From contig CAKZSH010000361.1 in the NCBI GenBank assembly GCA_937918905.1, positions 1 through 32,485 of the forward strand: DNA of 32,485 nt, in the 5' to 3' direction. A program made the position numbers and the translations under genes. The DNA comes from an uncultured Saprospiraceae bacterium (GTDB lineage Bacteria > Bacteroidota > Bacteroidia > Chitinophagales > Saprospiraceae). A model generated the notes under the pieces. The model was given only the letters and a program-made list of their open reading frames with translations. It was not told the DNA's origin and searched no databases. Of the stretch, positions 24,767 through 32,447 are shown one piece after another. Every line of letters begins with the position of its first letter. Position 1 is the stretch's first letter.

Positions 24767-25480
24767 TTAAGCTCTTGGACTTGAGTAACCACTTGAAAGA
24801 GGGATCATAATTCCTGTAGTTAACGCAAAGTTTTTATTTCTAAAATCTAAATCAATAACTGGTACATTATCTAATTTTTTGAAACCATGAGTGTATCGTG
24901 CATCCATAAACCATTTGGTATTCCCTAAGTTCATAGTTCCACCCACTCCAATCGTTCCTCCTATATCGAATTTAGATATATTCAAAGCATCTAAGTCAAA
25001 TTTTCGATTAACTATATTTACATCAATGATAAAGCTTGCAGCCGTTTTAAATCGACCTCCAGTTGCGTATCCCATCGTTGGGCCGGCAACAACATATGCT
25101 CCCATTTTTTCATTTCCAAAAGTATATTTTCCCAATACTGGCATTTCAATATAATTCAAATCAGTAATAGCTTTAACACCTACAGGAAGATTGATATCCA
25201 ATAATTCCAATGGAATTCCTTGAGAAATCTCAAAACCTTTTTTAGTGAAATTTAATTCAGGTTGGATTGAAAAACCATTTTTTATTCCTATGTCTGCAAC
25301 TGCTCCAAATGTAAATGATCTGTTAGCGTCTGTATTTGGAATACCCACGATAGATAAATCTGGGGTTGAGATATTAGCATAATTTACACCTGCTTTAAGT
25401 CCTAATGAAACTTGTGCAAAAGTGAAAGTAGTTAATAAAAGTGCGAATGCTGTTCCGAAAAATCTTTTTGTCGTGTTCAT
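24767..25480 (-). CDS. Outer-membrane beta-barrel (porin family) protein
   Basis: A 237-residue outer-membrane protein. The signal peptide FFGTAFALLLTTFTFAQ is followed by VSLGLKAGVNYANIS, the start typical of the OMP_b-brl_2 (PF13568) family. Alternating-hydrophobic strands follow, for example FTFGAVADIGIKNGFSIQPE and LNYIEMPVLGKYTFGNEKMG. A YIEMPVL block and GVGGTMNLG are common in these small barrels. It ends in FALTTGIMIPL, before a short tail. Pore or adhesion function is unknown. It is transcribed alone, with a clear terminator; no consensus promoter could be fixed in the 120 bases upstream. Confidence 0.88.
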   Translation of the reverse strand: MNTTKRFFGTAFALLLTTFTFAQVSLGLKAGVNYANISTPDLSIVGIPNTDANRSFTFGAVADIGIKNGFSIQPELNFTKKGFEISQGIPLELLDINLPVGVKAITDLNYIEMPVLGKYTFGNEKMGAYVVAGPTMGYATGGRFKTAASFIIDVNIVNRKFDLDALNISKFDIGGTIGVGGTMNLGNTKWFMDARYTHGFKKLDNVPVIDLDFRNKNFALTTGIMIPLSSGYSSPRA

Positions 25481-25671
25481 AATTCCAAAGTTTTAGTGTG
25501 GTGAACGAATTGTTGAATAAATCAATATTTGTTATTTATGATTGATATAACGGCAAGATGCAGGACTCATTTGTTAATTGGAGTTAATTGCCCGATAAGG
25601 TTTTATTAAAAAAAGAAGAAATATGAATGGAAAGTCTTAAAAGAAGTTAAAAGATTAAAGATTATCTTAAC

Positions 25672-25679
25672 TAAATTTG
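25672..25679 (+). promoter_or_regulatory. Possible -7 box for the Dabb lipoprotein gene
   Basis: TAAATTTG is an exact TAnnTTTG box followed by C. No TTTG or TTG stands at the right upstream distance, and the ATG is about 70 bases away. The call is weak. Confidence 0.35.
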
Positions 25680-25747
25680 CGATTGAAAAGAGTGAACCTA
25701 TTTTTATTCTAATTGTTTTTAATATTTCAATTAATAAATCACCTAAA

Positions 25748-26179
25748 ATGAAGAATCTATTCTTATTTTTTTTTACCATCTTACTTTTAAGTAGTTGTTC
25801 AAATACTGATAACTCCAAAAAAATAAACCAAAAGCCAATGAAAGAAGAAGCCATCCAGACTGCAGAGAAAGAGAAAGTACTTCGCCATATTGTAATGTTT
25901 AAATTTAATGATGAAGCATCACTTGCCAATATTAAAACAGTAGAAACTAAGTTTGCAGAATTAAAAAATCATATTCCAGAAGTGATCGGATTTGAGTGGG
26001 GAACTAATAATAGCCCTGAAGAATTAGATCAAGGCTATACGCATTGCTTTTTTGTAACCTTCGAAAATGAAGCTGGCAGAGCAATTTATCTTCCTCATCC
26101 TAAGCATATTGAATTTGTAGAAATTCTTAAACCGTATGTTGAGAAAGCTTTGGTATTTGATTATTGGACTAGTGATTAA
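25748..26179 (+). CDS. Lipoprotein with Dabb (stress-responsive alpha/beta-barrel) domain
   Basis: A 143-residue exported lipoprotein. The signal LFLFFFTILLLSSC has a lipobox with Cys17. A linker of about 25 residues precedes a Dabb domain (PF07876): LRHIVMFKFNDEASLANIKT, then IPEVIGFEWGTNNSPEELDQ, then GYTHCFFVTFENEAGRAIYL, then HPKHIEFVEILKPYVEKALV and FDYW. Dabb domains form dimeric ferredoxin-like barrels, and functions vary (plant stress proteins, polyketide cyclases). The role here is unknown. It converges on the DUF423 gene, and a hairpin lies between them. Confidence 0.88.
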   Translation: MKNLFLFFFTILLLSSCSNTDNSKKINQKPMKEEAIQTAEKEKVLRHIVMFKFNDEASLANIKTVETKFAELKNHIPEVIGFEWGTNNSPEELDQGYTHCFFVTFENEAGRAIYLPHPKHIEFVEILKPYVEKALVFDYWTSD

Positions 26180-26194
26180 AGTGTTTATGAAGAA

Positions 26195-26251
26195 GGAAAA
26201 AGGGAAGACAAACTTCTCAAATCATAAATCCGTCTTCCCTTTTTCCCTTTT
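26195..26251. terminator. Bidirectional terminator hairpin between Dabb and DUF423 genes
   Basis: GGAAAAAGGGAAGAC (26195-26209) and GTCTTCCCTTTTTCC (26232-26246) are perfect 15-bp arms with a loop of 22 bases, then CCTTTTT. The right arm overlaps the last ten codons of the DUF423 gene. Purine-rich arms end in A/T runs on both strands, so it can serve convergent transcripts. Confidence 0.75.
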
Positions 26252-26633
26252 TCAAAATACCATATAAGATAGTTCCCCAGCCAATAATAAAAAATAGACC
26301 GCCAATTGGAGTCATTGGTCCTAAAATTCCTGATAGGCTTTCGATGCCTAACAATACTCTTGTGGCCAAAAGATATAATGACCCTGAAAACAAGAGAATT
26401 CCAACAAAGAAAAACCAACCAGCTCGATCAAAGATTTTATTTTTAAAATGAGCACCTAAGAAAACTGCAATGAAAATGGCAAATGTATGGTAAAATTGAT
26501 AAGCTACACCTGTTTCGAAAAAACCAATTCTTTCTGGCTTGATTTTCCCTTCTAACCCATGTGCTCCAAATGCCCCAATGATAACTGCTAACATTCCCAT
26601 AATTGCTCCAACTGATAATAATTTTTTATTCAT
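26217..26633 (-). CDS. DUF423 family membrane protein
   Basis: A 138-residue protein with four membrane helices. The family (PF04241, YgdD type) is recognised from the N-terminal GAFGAHGL at 20-27, from YQFYHTFAIFIAVFLGAH, from GILLFSGSLYLLA and from GPMTPIGGLFFIIGW. These four blocks in order are diagnostic. The function of the family is not known. The last ten codons lie inside the terminator arm, an economical overlap. A tail GKREDGFMI follows the last helix. Confidence 0.93.
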   Translation of the reverse strand: MNKKLLSVGAIMGMLAVIIGAFGAHGLEGKIKPERIGFFETGVAYQFYHTFAIFIAVFLGAHFKNKIFDRAGWFFFVGILLFSGSLYLLATRVLLGIESLSGILGPMTPIGGLFFIIGWGTILYGILKKGKREDGFMI

Positions 26634-26744
26634 AAAAATGCTTATTTTTGTGTCAGGGAAAAAAAATGATCTAGGTTGAATTCGTAAATGTATTGTTAAA
26701 CTTAAATCATTTAAATTTTAGACACTATCAGAAATACTATTTAA

Positions 26745-29381
26745 TTGAAAAAAATACTACTATTTTTTTTCTTAATTATCATTGTAGGTTTATCTATTTG
26801 GTTTTTCTTTATTCAAGAAACCTATCGTAATCCATTTGGAAAAGCACATCCTTTTGAAGCCATTCCTAACTCTTCTCCAATTATTCTTACGTTTAATGAT
26901 TTTTTCCAGCTGCGCCATCACCTTACAAAGATGCCATATGCAAAGGACATGAACGATGTTTTTTTCGTAAAAAAAATGTCAGAAGATTTCAATGCACTAC
27001 GAAAACTGTTTTCCAAAAATAAAAATCATCAACAACTTCTTCTGGATTCTAAGATTACAGCTTCATTACATTTGAGTGGAAAAAATGATGTTGATTTTTT
27101 ATACATCATTGATGATCAAGATAAGGTTTTTTCATTAGATGAGTTATTGGAAAGTTTTTCTCATAAAGAATCTCAATTAAATGGAAATATCGTTTACACT
27201 TTAAGTTTAGATCAAAAAAATAAATTTACGGTTGCTTCTTTTAATAATCTATTATTGGTTTCTCGATATGCTTATTTGGTAGAAACGGGGATGCAACAAC
27301 TGAAAAATCCATTTACCAATTTGTTGAATAATGAACGATTAGAAATTTCAAAAAAAGCAAAACAACAGGCTGACCAAATTGAAGCCCATGTTTTGTTTGA
27401 TAATTTTAAAGCATTTGCTACTCCATTTTTAAATCCAAAACCAATAGAGCAACTTAATTATTTTTCAAAAATATGTGAATCAGGTCATTGGACTTTTGTG
27501 TTTCAAGAAACGGGAGTTGCTATTAATGGGAGTTTGAAACCATTTCGGGATAGTGATTTTTTTAATCAATACTTTTCTAACAATAAAATTACAAACACTC
27601 AAGTACAAGATATTTTACCTCAAAATATTGCATATTTTGTAAGGCAAAGTTTAAATGGGAAAGAAGAGATAAAAGAGAAAAATACAAGGAATGTTTTTAA
27701 TGAATATTTCAAACCTTGGATTGCTGAAGAATGGTTGCAAGGGCGAACACAGATTTTTACTCGAAAAATGAGATCTGAAAAATTTGTTGCGTATGAAATG
27801 ACGGATCTAAAAATGGCGCAATATCATTTAGAAAAATTATCGGATAGTGTCGGTTTAATTAAAAATTGGGAATATCAAACTTATCCTATTCGACAGATTT
27901 TACTTGAAGAATTACCAATTCCATTTTTCGAAGGGGAAGAAATAGAAATGCAAAACCCTTGTTATGCTTTTATCGAAAATTATGTGGTGTTTTCAAAATC
28001 AACTCGAATTATTGAAAATTGGATCGATCAATATTTAGTGAATCAAACCCTGGCGAGGAATATTACTTTTTTGAAGATGAAAAACTTATCCACGAATAGT
28101 GAAGCCGTTGAGTTCTATTGGAATCAAAAAACAGCACAGAAGTTTTTTGAAAATGCATTAGCAGAGAGAAATACAACCTCAAAGGATCAAATTTTTTATT
28201 GGAAAAATTTTTCAATAGGACTCAATGGAAGATGGGAAAATAACCAACTCCTTCATGATGGATTTTTGTTTTATGAAAAAGAAACGGAAGAGATTGCAGA
28301 AATAAGATGGAGGACTCCACTTCAAGCACAAGCACATACACAACCGTTTGCAATATATAATGATGAAAAAGGGAGCCATGATATTTTAATTCAAGATAAA
28401 GAAAACCGACTGTACCTTTTTAATAATGAGGGAGAGGAAGAATGGAATATTTTATTAGACGCTCCAATTCTATCTAAAATTGTAGGAGGGAATTTCATTC
28501 AAGATGAATCTCCTTTAATTATGTTTAATACTAAAGATGAGATTCATCAAATTGATTTTGACGGAAAAAATCAAAACAGCTTTCCTTTGAAATTATCTTC
28601 TAGTGCCGTAAATGGAATGTTATTAGCTGATTTTAGTGAAGGTGAATATGGTGTTTTTTTAGCCTGTGAAAATGAAATATTATATGGTTTTGATATGAAA
28701 GGCATACCTTTTTCAGGTTGGCAGGGTTTAGAAAAAATAGGTAAAGTAAGTACTCCTTTAAAACATTTTCAAATAGGAAACAAAGATTACATTGTGGCAT
28801 TCAATGATAAGGGAGACTTTTTTTCCTATGGGAAAAATGGATTTAAGAGGAGGGAAGGTTTTGGAATTACATCTTCATCGACTCAGCCGTTATGTTTGCA
28901 AATACAAAATAACAATAATGAAATTTTAATTGCTGATCCATCAGGTTACCAAAGAGCGATAGATTTAGAAGGGGAACGATTAAGTTTATTACAAAAAAAC
29001 ACCTTGCCTGAAGCTGACCAAAAATATGCTTCAGCAGATTTGGCAGGAAATAATCAAACTGATTTTGTGGTATTAGAAAATAATGAATTACAAATTTTTT
29101 ATAATCATCAAAACGAATTTGTTCAATATGGAAAGTTTCGATTTTTGAATGCTCCTGATGAAATTTTTCCAGTTCGATCTCAAAACATGGGAAAAGCCAT
29201 GATTGGAGCAGTCAATGAAAAACAAGAACAAATATTTTTAATTGATAAAAAGGGAAGCCTTCATCAAGATTTCCCTTTGGCTGGAACAACTTCTTTTGAG
29301 CTTGTCAATCTCTTCTCCGAAAATAGAAAAGTTGTCTTGGTTGCTAATAAAGACCAAGTGCTTACCTACCAATTGCCTTAG
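26745..29381 (+). CDS. Large anchored protein with C-terminal propeller-like repeats, TTG start
   Basis: An 878-residue protein of unknown family. The only sensible start is TTG 26745, which gives a strong N-terminal helix (KKILLFFFLIIIVGLSIWFF); the next ATG would remove it. The first half (about 30-500) is soluble and likely periplasmic, with no recognised domain. From about 522 the chain has irregular repeats of the type 'DILIQDKENRLYLFNNEGEE', 'IVAFNDKGDFFSYGKNGF' and 'DFVVLENNELQIFYN', which suggests a beta-propeller (PQQ/WD-like). No cysteine motif or catalytic signature is seen. It lies alone between DUF423 and a palindromic spacer. Surface scaffold or envelope quality factor are guesses only. 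Confidence 0.75.
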   Translation: MKKILLFFFLIIIVGLSIWFFFIQETYRNPFGKAHPFEAIPNSSPIILTFNDFFQLRHHLTKMPYAKDMNDVFFVKKMSEDFNALRKLFSKNKNHQQLLLDSKITASLHLSGKNDVDFLYIIDDQDKVFSLDELLESFSHKESQLNGNIVYTLSLDQKNKFTVASFNNLLLVSRYAYLVETGMQQLKNPFTNLLNNERLEISKKAKQQADQIEAHVLFDNFKAFATPFLNPKPIEQLNYFSKICESGHWTFVFQETGVAINGSLKPFRDSDFFNQYFSNNKITNTQVQDILPQNIAYFVRQSLNGKEEIKEKNTRNVFNEYFKPWIAEEWLQGRTQIFTRKMRSEKFVAYEMTDLKMAQYHLEKLSDSVGLIKNWEYQTYPIRQILLEELPIPFFEGEEIEMQNPCYAFIENYVVFSKSTRIIENWIDQYLVNQTLARNITFLKMKNLSTNSEAVEFYWNQKTAQKFFENALAERNTTSKDQIFYWKNFSIGLNGRWENNQLLHDGFLFYEKETEEIAEIRWRTPLQAQAHTQPFAIYNDEKGSHDILIQDKENRLYLFNNEGEEEWNILLDAPILSKIVGGNFIQDESPLIMFNTKDEIHQIDFDGKNQNSFPLKLSSSAVNGMLLADFSEGEYGVFLACENEILYGFDMKGIPFSGWQGLEKIGKVSTPLKHFQIGNKDYIVAFNDKGDFFSYGKNGFKRREGFGITSSSTQPLCLQIQNNNNEILIADPSGYQRAIDLEGERLSLLQKNTLPEADQKYASADLAGNNQTDFVVLENNELQIFYNHQNEFVQYGKFRFLNAPDEIFPVRSQNMGKAMIGAVNEKQEQIFLIDKKGSLHQDFPLAGTTSFELVNLFSENRKVVLVANKDQVLTYQLP

Positions 29382-29392
29382 AGATAAGGGGG

Positions 29393-29617
29393 CAATCAAA
29401 ATTAAAATTTCAATCAATATCAAAAATTCAATCAAAATCTAAATGATGAGTCACTAGAATTGTGGCAGCTATGTGATTAGTGACTCGTGATTCGTTCCGA
29501 TATAATTAAAAAAATGGATTTAACAATTTTCGATACGAATCACGAATCACCAATCACTAAACGAACAAAGTACTAAATATTTAATTTTGATTGAATTTTT
29601 GATTTTCATTTTGATTG
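29393..29617. repeat. Nested long palindrome of about 225 bp
   Basis: The inner arms 29473-29495 and 29535-29557 match at 21 of 23 positions (GTGATTAGTGACTCGTGATTCGT). An alternative inner stem joins GAGTCACTA (29448) and TAGTGACTC (29478). Outer arms 29393-29437 and 29580-29617 are built from CAATCAAAAT / ATTTTGATTG words and pair with small gaps. The 346-base gap between the large protein and the sigma factor is mostly this element. Confidence 0.75.
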
Positions 29618-29727
29618 TTTTTCCTCCTTTCTAAAATAAATTTCAAAAAAAATACTTTCGTTGTAATTTTTTGCTTTACATTTTCTACTAATGGAATGTA
29701 ACAAATAATTGGAAAACGAAGACAAGT

Positions 29728-30219
29728 ATGTCAAAAGACTTAAAAGATAAATATGTTGAGTTAATTCAAAAGAATGAAGGTATCATTCATAAGGTCATCA
29801 ATTTGCATATTGATAATACAGAGGACAAGAAAGATTTATTTCAAGAAATACTTTTACAAGCATGGAAGAGTTTCCCAAAATTTGAGGAGCGGTCAAGTTT
29901 TAGTACTTGGCTTTATCGTGTAGCATTAAATACAGTATTTACATTTAAAAAGGCAGCTAAGAAAAAAGTGGGAACAAGCGTAGAATTATTACCAGATACT
30001 AAAACTACTGAAGGCCATGAAAAACCACATGAACTCTTATATCTATTAATTCGAAATTTGGATAAAGTAGATCGGACGATTATGACATTACATTTGGATA
30101 GTTATAAGAATAAAGAAATCGCTGAAATTTTAGGAATGAAAGTCAACCACGTTAATGTAAAAATTCACCGATTGAAAAACCAAATTATTGAATCTTATAA
30201 AAAAGCGACTCATGGATAA
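29728..30219 (+). CDS. ECF-type RNA polymerase sigma factor
   Basis: A 163-residue sigma-70 family protein with only regions 2 and 4. Region 2 includes DKKDLFQEILLQAWKSFPKF, the -10 recognition area, then RSSFSTWLYRVALNTVFTFK. Region 4 includes LDKVDRTIMTLHLDSYKNKE and IAEILGMKVNHVNVKIHRLK, the helix-turn-helix. The gene starts at an ATG after a purine-rich stretch. Its stop codon overlaps the next gene by eight bases, so the two are translated together. The target regulon cannot be read from the window. Confidence 0.93.
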   Translation: MSKDLKDKYVELIQKNEGIIHKVINLHIDNTEDKKDLFQEILLQAWKSFPKFEERSSFSTWLYRVALNTVFTFKKAAKKKVGTSVELLPDTKTTEGHEKPHELLYLLIRNLDKVDRTIMTLHLDSYKNKEIAEILGMKVNHVNVKIHRLKNQIIESYKKATHG

Positions 30220-30835
30220 TTTAGATTTAAATAAAGCTTGGAAAAAAATCAACGAGGAAAAATTTTTATCATCAACAATTAAAAAAGAAGAAATTATGAA
30301 TGCTATATCAAAAGAATCATCATTAACGATTTCTGGATTAAAGAAAGGTTTAAAATACAAACTGTATTGGACGATATTTTTTGTTTCCGTTTTTGCAGGA
30401 GGAATGTTATGGAATCTGAATAATCCAGAGCTGCTTGGTTTATTTAGTGTGTTTTTTATTCTTTATGCTTTTGGAATTTCAGGTTTGTATTCTGAATATA
30501 AAAAAATGGATGGTCATATTGATGTTTCAAAAGATACACTTTCTGAAATGAAAAAACATAGAGAGATTATGAAACGAGCATTGAGAAATGAAGAAAGGTG
30601 GGGATATATTGCATTTCCAATTATTATTATTGCAATGTTATTGCTTCCCAAATTAATGGACAAAGTTCCGATAATTGATATTGTATCCGACCTCAAATTT
30701 ATGGGAATATTGATAGGATGTCTTATTGGATTAACTACTTTAGGAATGTGGTTAACTAAAAAAATGAATAAGTCAGCTTATGGGTGTTTTATAGAAGACT
30801 TGGAAGATAGCATAAAAAAAATGGAAGAACTTTAA
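30212..30835 (+). CDS. Four-helix membrane protein coupled to the ECF sigma factor, possible anti-sigma factor
   Basis: ATG 30212 overlaps the sigma gene stop (ATGGATAA), a classic translational coupling; the frame is open a little further upstream, but that start would sit deeper in the sigma gene. The 207-residue product has a hydrophilic N-terminus (DNLDLNKAWKKINEEKFLSS), then four helices: LYWTIFFVSVFAGGMLWNL, LLGLFSVFFILYAFGISGLY, WGYIAFPIIIIAMLLLPKLM and FMGILIGCLIGLTTLGMWLT. A charged stretch between helices 2 and 3 resembles a coiled coil (TLSEMKKHREIMKRALRNEE). The family is not recognised, and there is no ZAS or FecR motif. An anti-sigma role is inferred from the pair. Confidence 0.75.
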   Translation: MDNLDLNKAWKKINEEKFLSSTIKKEEIMNAISKESSLTISGLKKGLKYKLYWTIFFVSVFAGGMLWNLNNPELLGLFSVFFILYAFGISGLYSEYKKMDGHIDVSKDTLSEMKKHREIMKRALRNEERWGYIAFPIIIIAMLLLPKLMDKVPIIDIVSDLKFMGILIGCLIGLTTLGMWLTKKMNKSAYGCFIEDLEDSIKKMEEL

Positions 30836-30844
30836 TGGAATATC

Positions 30845-30913
30845 GAATATCGAATATCGAACAAGGATTTAAAATTTCTCAAATCTTAAATCCTTGTTCG
30901 ATATTCGATATTC
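30845..30913. terminator. Perfect 28-bp-stem hairpin between convergent stop codons
   Basis: Bases 30845-30872 are exactly complementary to 30886-30913, with a 13-base loop. The arms contain two GAATATC units; a third lies just outside the left arm. The stop of the membrane protein ends at 30835, and the stop of ung begins at 30917, so the hairpin fills the gap. It should act as a bidirectional terminator, although T-runs are weak. The perfect arms are striking. Confidence 0.75.
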
Positions 30914-30914
30914 A

Positions 30915-31598
30915 TCAGAGCGTCCAATCAATAGGAGAGAGGCCTTGTTTTTTTAATAACTCATTCGTCTTTGAAAAGTGTTTATTTCCAAACCAATATC
31001 CTCGATTAGCACTTAAAGGAGAAGGATGGCCCGAAGTTAAAACGTAGTGTTTAATTTCATCAATGAGAGCAGATTTCTTTTTTGCAAATCCTCCCCAAAG
31101 TAAAAAAACAATGCCTTCCCGTTGTTCAGATAATTTTTGAATAACTGCATCTGTAAATTTATGCCAGCCAATGTTTTTATGAGAATTGGCATTGTGAGCC
31201 CTTACCGTTAAGCAGGCGTTTAAAAGAAAAACGCCTTGGTCTGCCCATTTTTGAAGGTTACCAGATTTGGGGATTGTCATTCCAATATCAGTATGAAGTT
31301 CTTTGTAAATATTTTCTAAAGAGGGTGGAGGTGAAATTCCATCCATTACAGAAAAACATAGACCATGAGCTTGCCTTGGGCCATGATAAGGATCTTGACC
31401 AATAATAACCACTTTCACTTTATCAAAAGGAGTGGAATCAAATGCATTGAAAATAAGAGAACCAGGAGGGTAAATGGTTTGCCCATTTTGTTTTTCTTGT
31501 ACGAGGTATTTTTTTATTTCTGCGAAGTAGGGTTGTTGAAATTCATCATTCAAAACAGCTTTCCAGCTTTCATCTATTTTAATATTCGTTTGACTCAT
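30915..31598 (-). CDS. ung: Uracil-DNA glycosylase, family 1
   Basis: This 227-residue enzyme removes uracil from DNA as the first step of base excision repair. The water-activating motif GQDPYHG is at 67-73 with catalytic Asp69; the minor-groove loop HPSPLSANRG and the uracil-binding region GVFLLNACLTVRA are also present, as is FLLWGGFAKKK. All family-1 motifs are intact and the length is normal. The start at 31598 follows the usual N-terminus (MSQTNIKIDESWKAVL). The gene is single, with a hairpin directly after its stop codon. Confidence 0.98.
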   Translation of the reverse strand: MSQTNIKIDESWKAVLNDEFQQPYFAEIKKYLVQEKQNGQTIYPPGSLIFNAFDSTPFDKVKVVIIGQDPYHGPRQAHGLCFSVMDGISPPPSLENIYKELHTDIGMTIPKSGNLQKWADQGVFLLNACLTVRAHNANSHKNIGWHKFTDAVIQKLSEQREGIVFLLWGGFAKKKSALIDEIKHYVLTSGHPSPLSANRGYWFGNKHFSKTNELLKKQGLSPIDWTL

Positions 31599-31697
31599 AG
31601 TTAGGCATTTTAAAAATGTTGGTGAATATAGAAAATTTCAGGAAGCGAAAGGAACGAAATGAAAGGTAATTTAGTTTGAAAAAATAAAGGTTGGAAA

Positions 31698-31729
31698 TTG
31701 CATTTTTTTAGAAAAAAGATATAAATTTG
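31698..31729 (+). promoter_or_regulatory. Promoter of the tRNA-Arg gene
   Basis: TTG at 31698-31700 is followed after 21 bases by TAAATTTG (31722-31729), an exact TAnnTTTG box, then CATCC. The transcript would start near 31737, about 26 bases before the mature tRNA. Confidence 0.65.
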
Positions 31730-31762
31730 CATCCGCTTAATAAAGCACATATATCCAGAATA

Positions 31763-31839
31763 GGTCTCATAGCTCAACTGGATAGAGCAGCTGCCTTCTA
31801 AGCAGCAGGTTCCAGGTTCGAGTCCTGGTGGGATCACCA
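31763..31839 (+). tRNA. tRNA-Arg (anticodon TCT)
   Basis: The 77 bases fold as a tRNA. The acceptor GGTCTCA pairs with TGGGATC including two G-T wobbles, the discriminator is A, and CCA is encoded at 31837-31839. The D arm AGCTCAACTGGATAGAGC is standard. The anticodon loop CTTCTAA gives TCT, which reads AGA. The T arm CCAGGTTCGAGTCCTGG is canonical. The opposite-strand frame across it is an artefact. Confidence 0.97.
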
Positions 31840-31843
31840 CACT

Positions 31844-31887
31844 AACCCGTAACAAATTGATTATCAATAGGTTGCGGGTTTTGTTTT
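31844..31887 (+). terminator. Terminator after tRNA-Arg
   Basis: AACCCGTAAC (31844-31853) pairs with GTTGCGGGTT (31871-31880) with one G-T wobble, then TTGTTTT. The structure follows the tRNA end by four bases. Confidence 0.82.
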
Positions 31888-32111
31888 GGAGTTGCTAAAA
31901 CATTTTTAAAACATTTTTATTTTTTCTTCACTTTTCCCTCAATTATCTTCTATTACTTTTAGGTTTGACTTATGGATGGATTACTAATGCAATTGAGGTC
32001 TCAATTTTTGTTGTGAATGAAATTAAGATGCCCTTTTCAAATTAAAAAATATGTTCAAATCTTATCTGCCGTGTTTTAGGTAGCACTACCAAAAAAAATG
32101 TGGTTCAAGGT
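31888..32111. other. Gene-free spacer after tRNA-Arg
   Basis: No coding frame of useful length is present. Two short dyads are visible: AATTGAG-GT-CTCAATT (31991-32006) and GGTAG-CA-CTACC (32079-32090). Either could be a protein-binding site. No integrase or att-like repeat of the tRNA 3' end was found here. Confidence 0.5.
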
Positions 32112-32235
32112 GAATTTATGTGGTTTGTATAAATAGTTATTAAGTTATTGGTCAAAAATTTTAGAAAAAAAACGTTATTCGAAATAACTCAATAACCAGT
32201 AACTTAATAATTATTTGAACAAACCACATGAATTA
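32112..32235. repeat. Long palindrome with 43-bp arms
   Basis: Bases 32112-32154 and 32193-32235 are inverted repeats with 36 of 43 matching (arms include TATGTGGTTTGT and ACAAACCACAT). The flanks extend the pairing (TGGTTC at 32101 with GAACCA at 32241). The loop contains a small hairpin GTTATT-CGA-AATAAC (about 32174-32188). There is no adjacent gene that it would obviously terminate. Confidence 0.8.
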
Positions 32236-32347
32236 ATTTAGAACCAAAAATGTTAGCATTTATATTTCAAATTATATGGAGTTTTCCATTTTTTACTAAG
32301 GAATTAGAAAACTTTCCTTCTTGGAATCTAGAACCCAAAAAATGATA

Positions 32348-32367
32348 AGGGAGTAGGAATTAAATAA
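32348..32367. repeat. Right copy of the inverted repeat shared with 883-902
   Basis: The 20 bases are the exact reverse complement of 883-902, and the match extends with two mismatches to about 29 bases. The flanks on the other side differ, so it is a discrete short repeat. Confidence 0.6.
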
Positions 32368-32415
32368 CCTACCCGTATGAAGAGATTATTTTTTAATATG
32401 AGGAAATGAAAAAAT

Positions 32416-32447
32416 TAAGGCATACCCTTCGGTACGGCTTCATTTTT
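32416..32447. terminator. Terminator-like hairpin near the right edge
   Basis: AAGGCATACC pairs with GGTACGGCTT (8 of 10) around CTTC, followed by CATTTTTTT on the plus strand; on the minus strand AATTTTTTC follows. It may terminate a minus-strand gene entering from beyond 32485. No plus-strand gene precedes it within 570 bases. Confidence 0.55.

Noticed and set aside
24569-24784. 71-codon plus-strand frame
   Set aside because: It runs through the triple palindrome and the terminator of the barrel gene; its sequence is dictated by these structures.
31610-31867. 85-codon minus-strand frame across the tRNA
   Set aside because: It is antisense to tRNA-Arg and reads PGLEPGTCCLEGSCSIQLSYET, a well-known spurious translation of tRNA genes.
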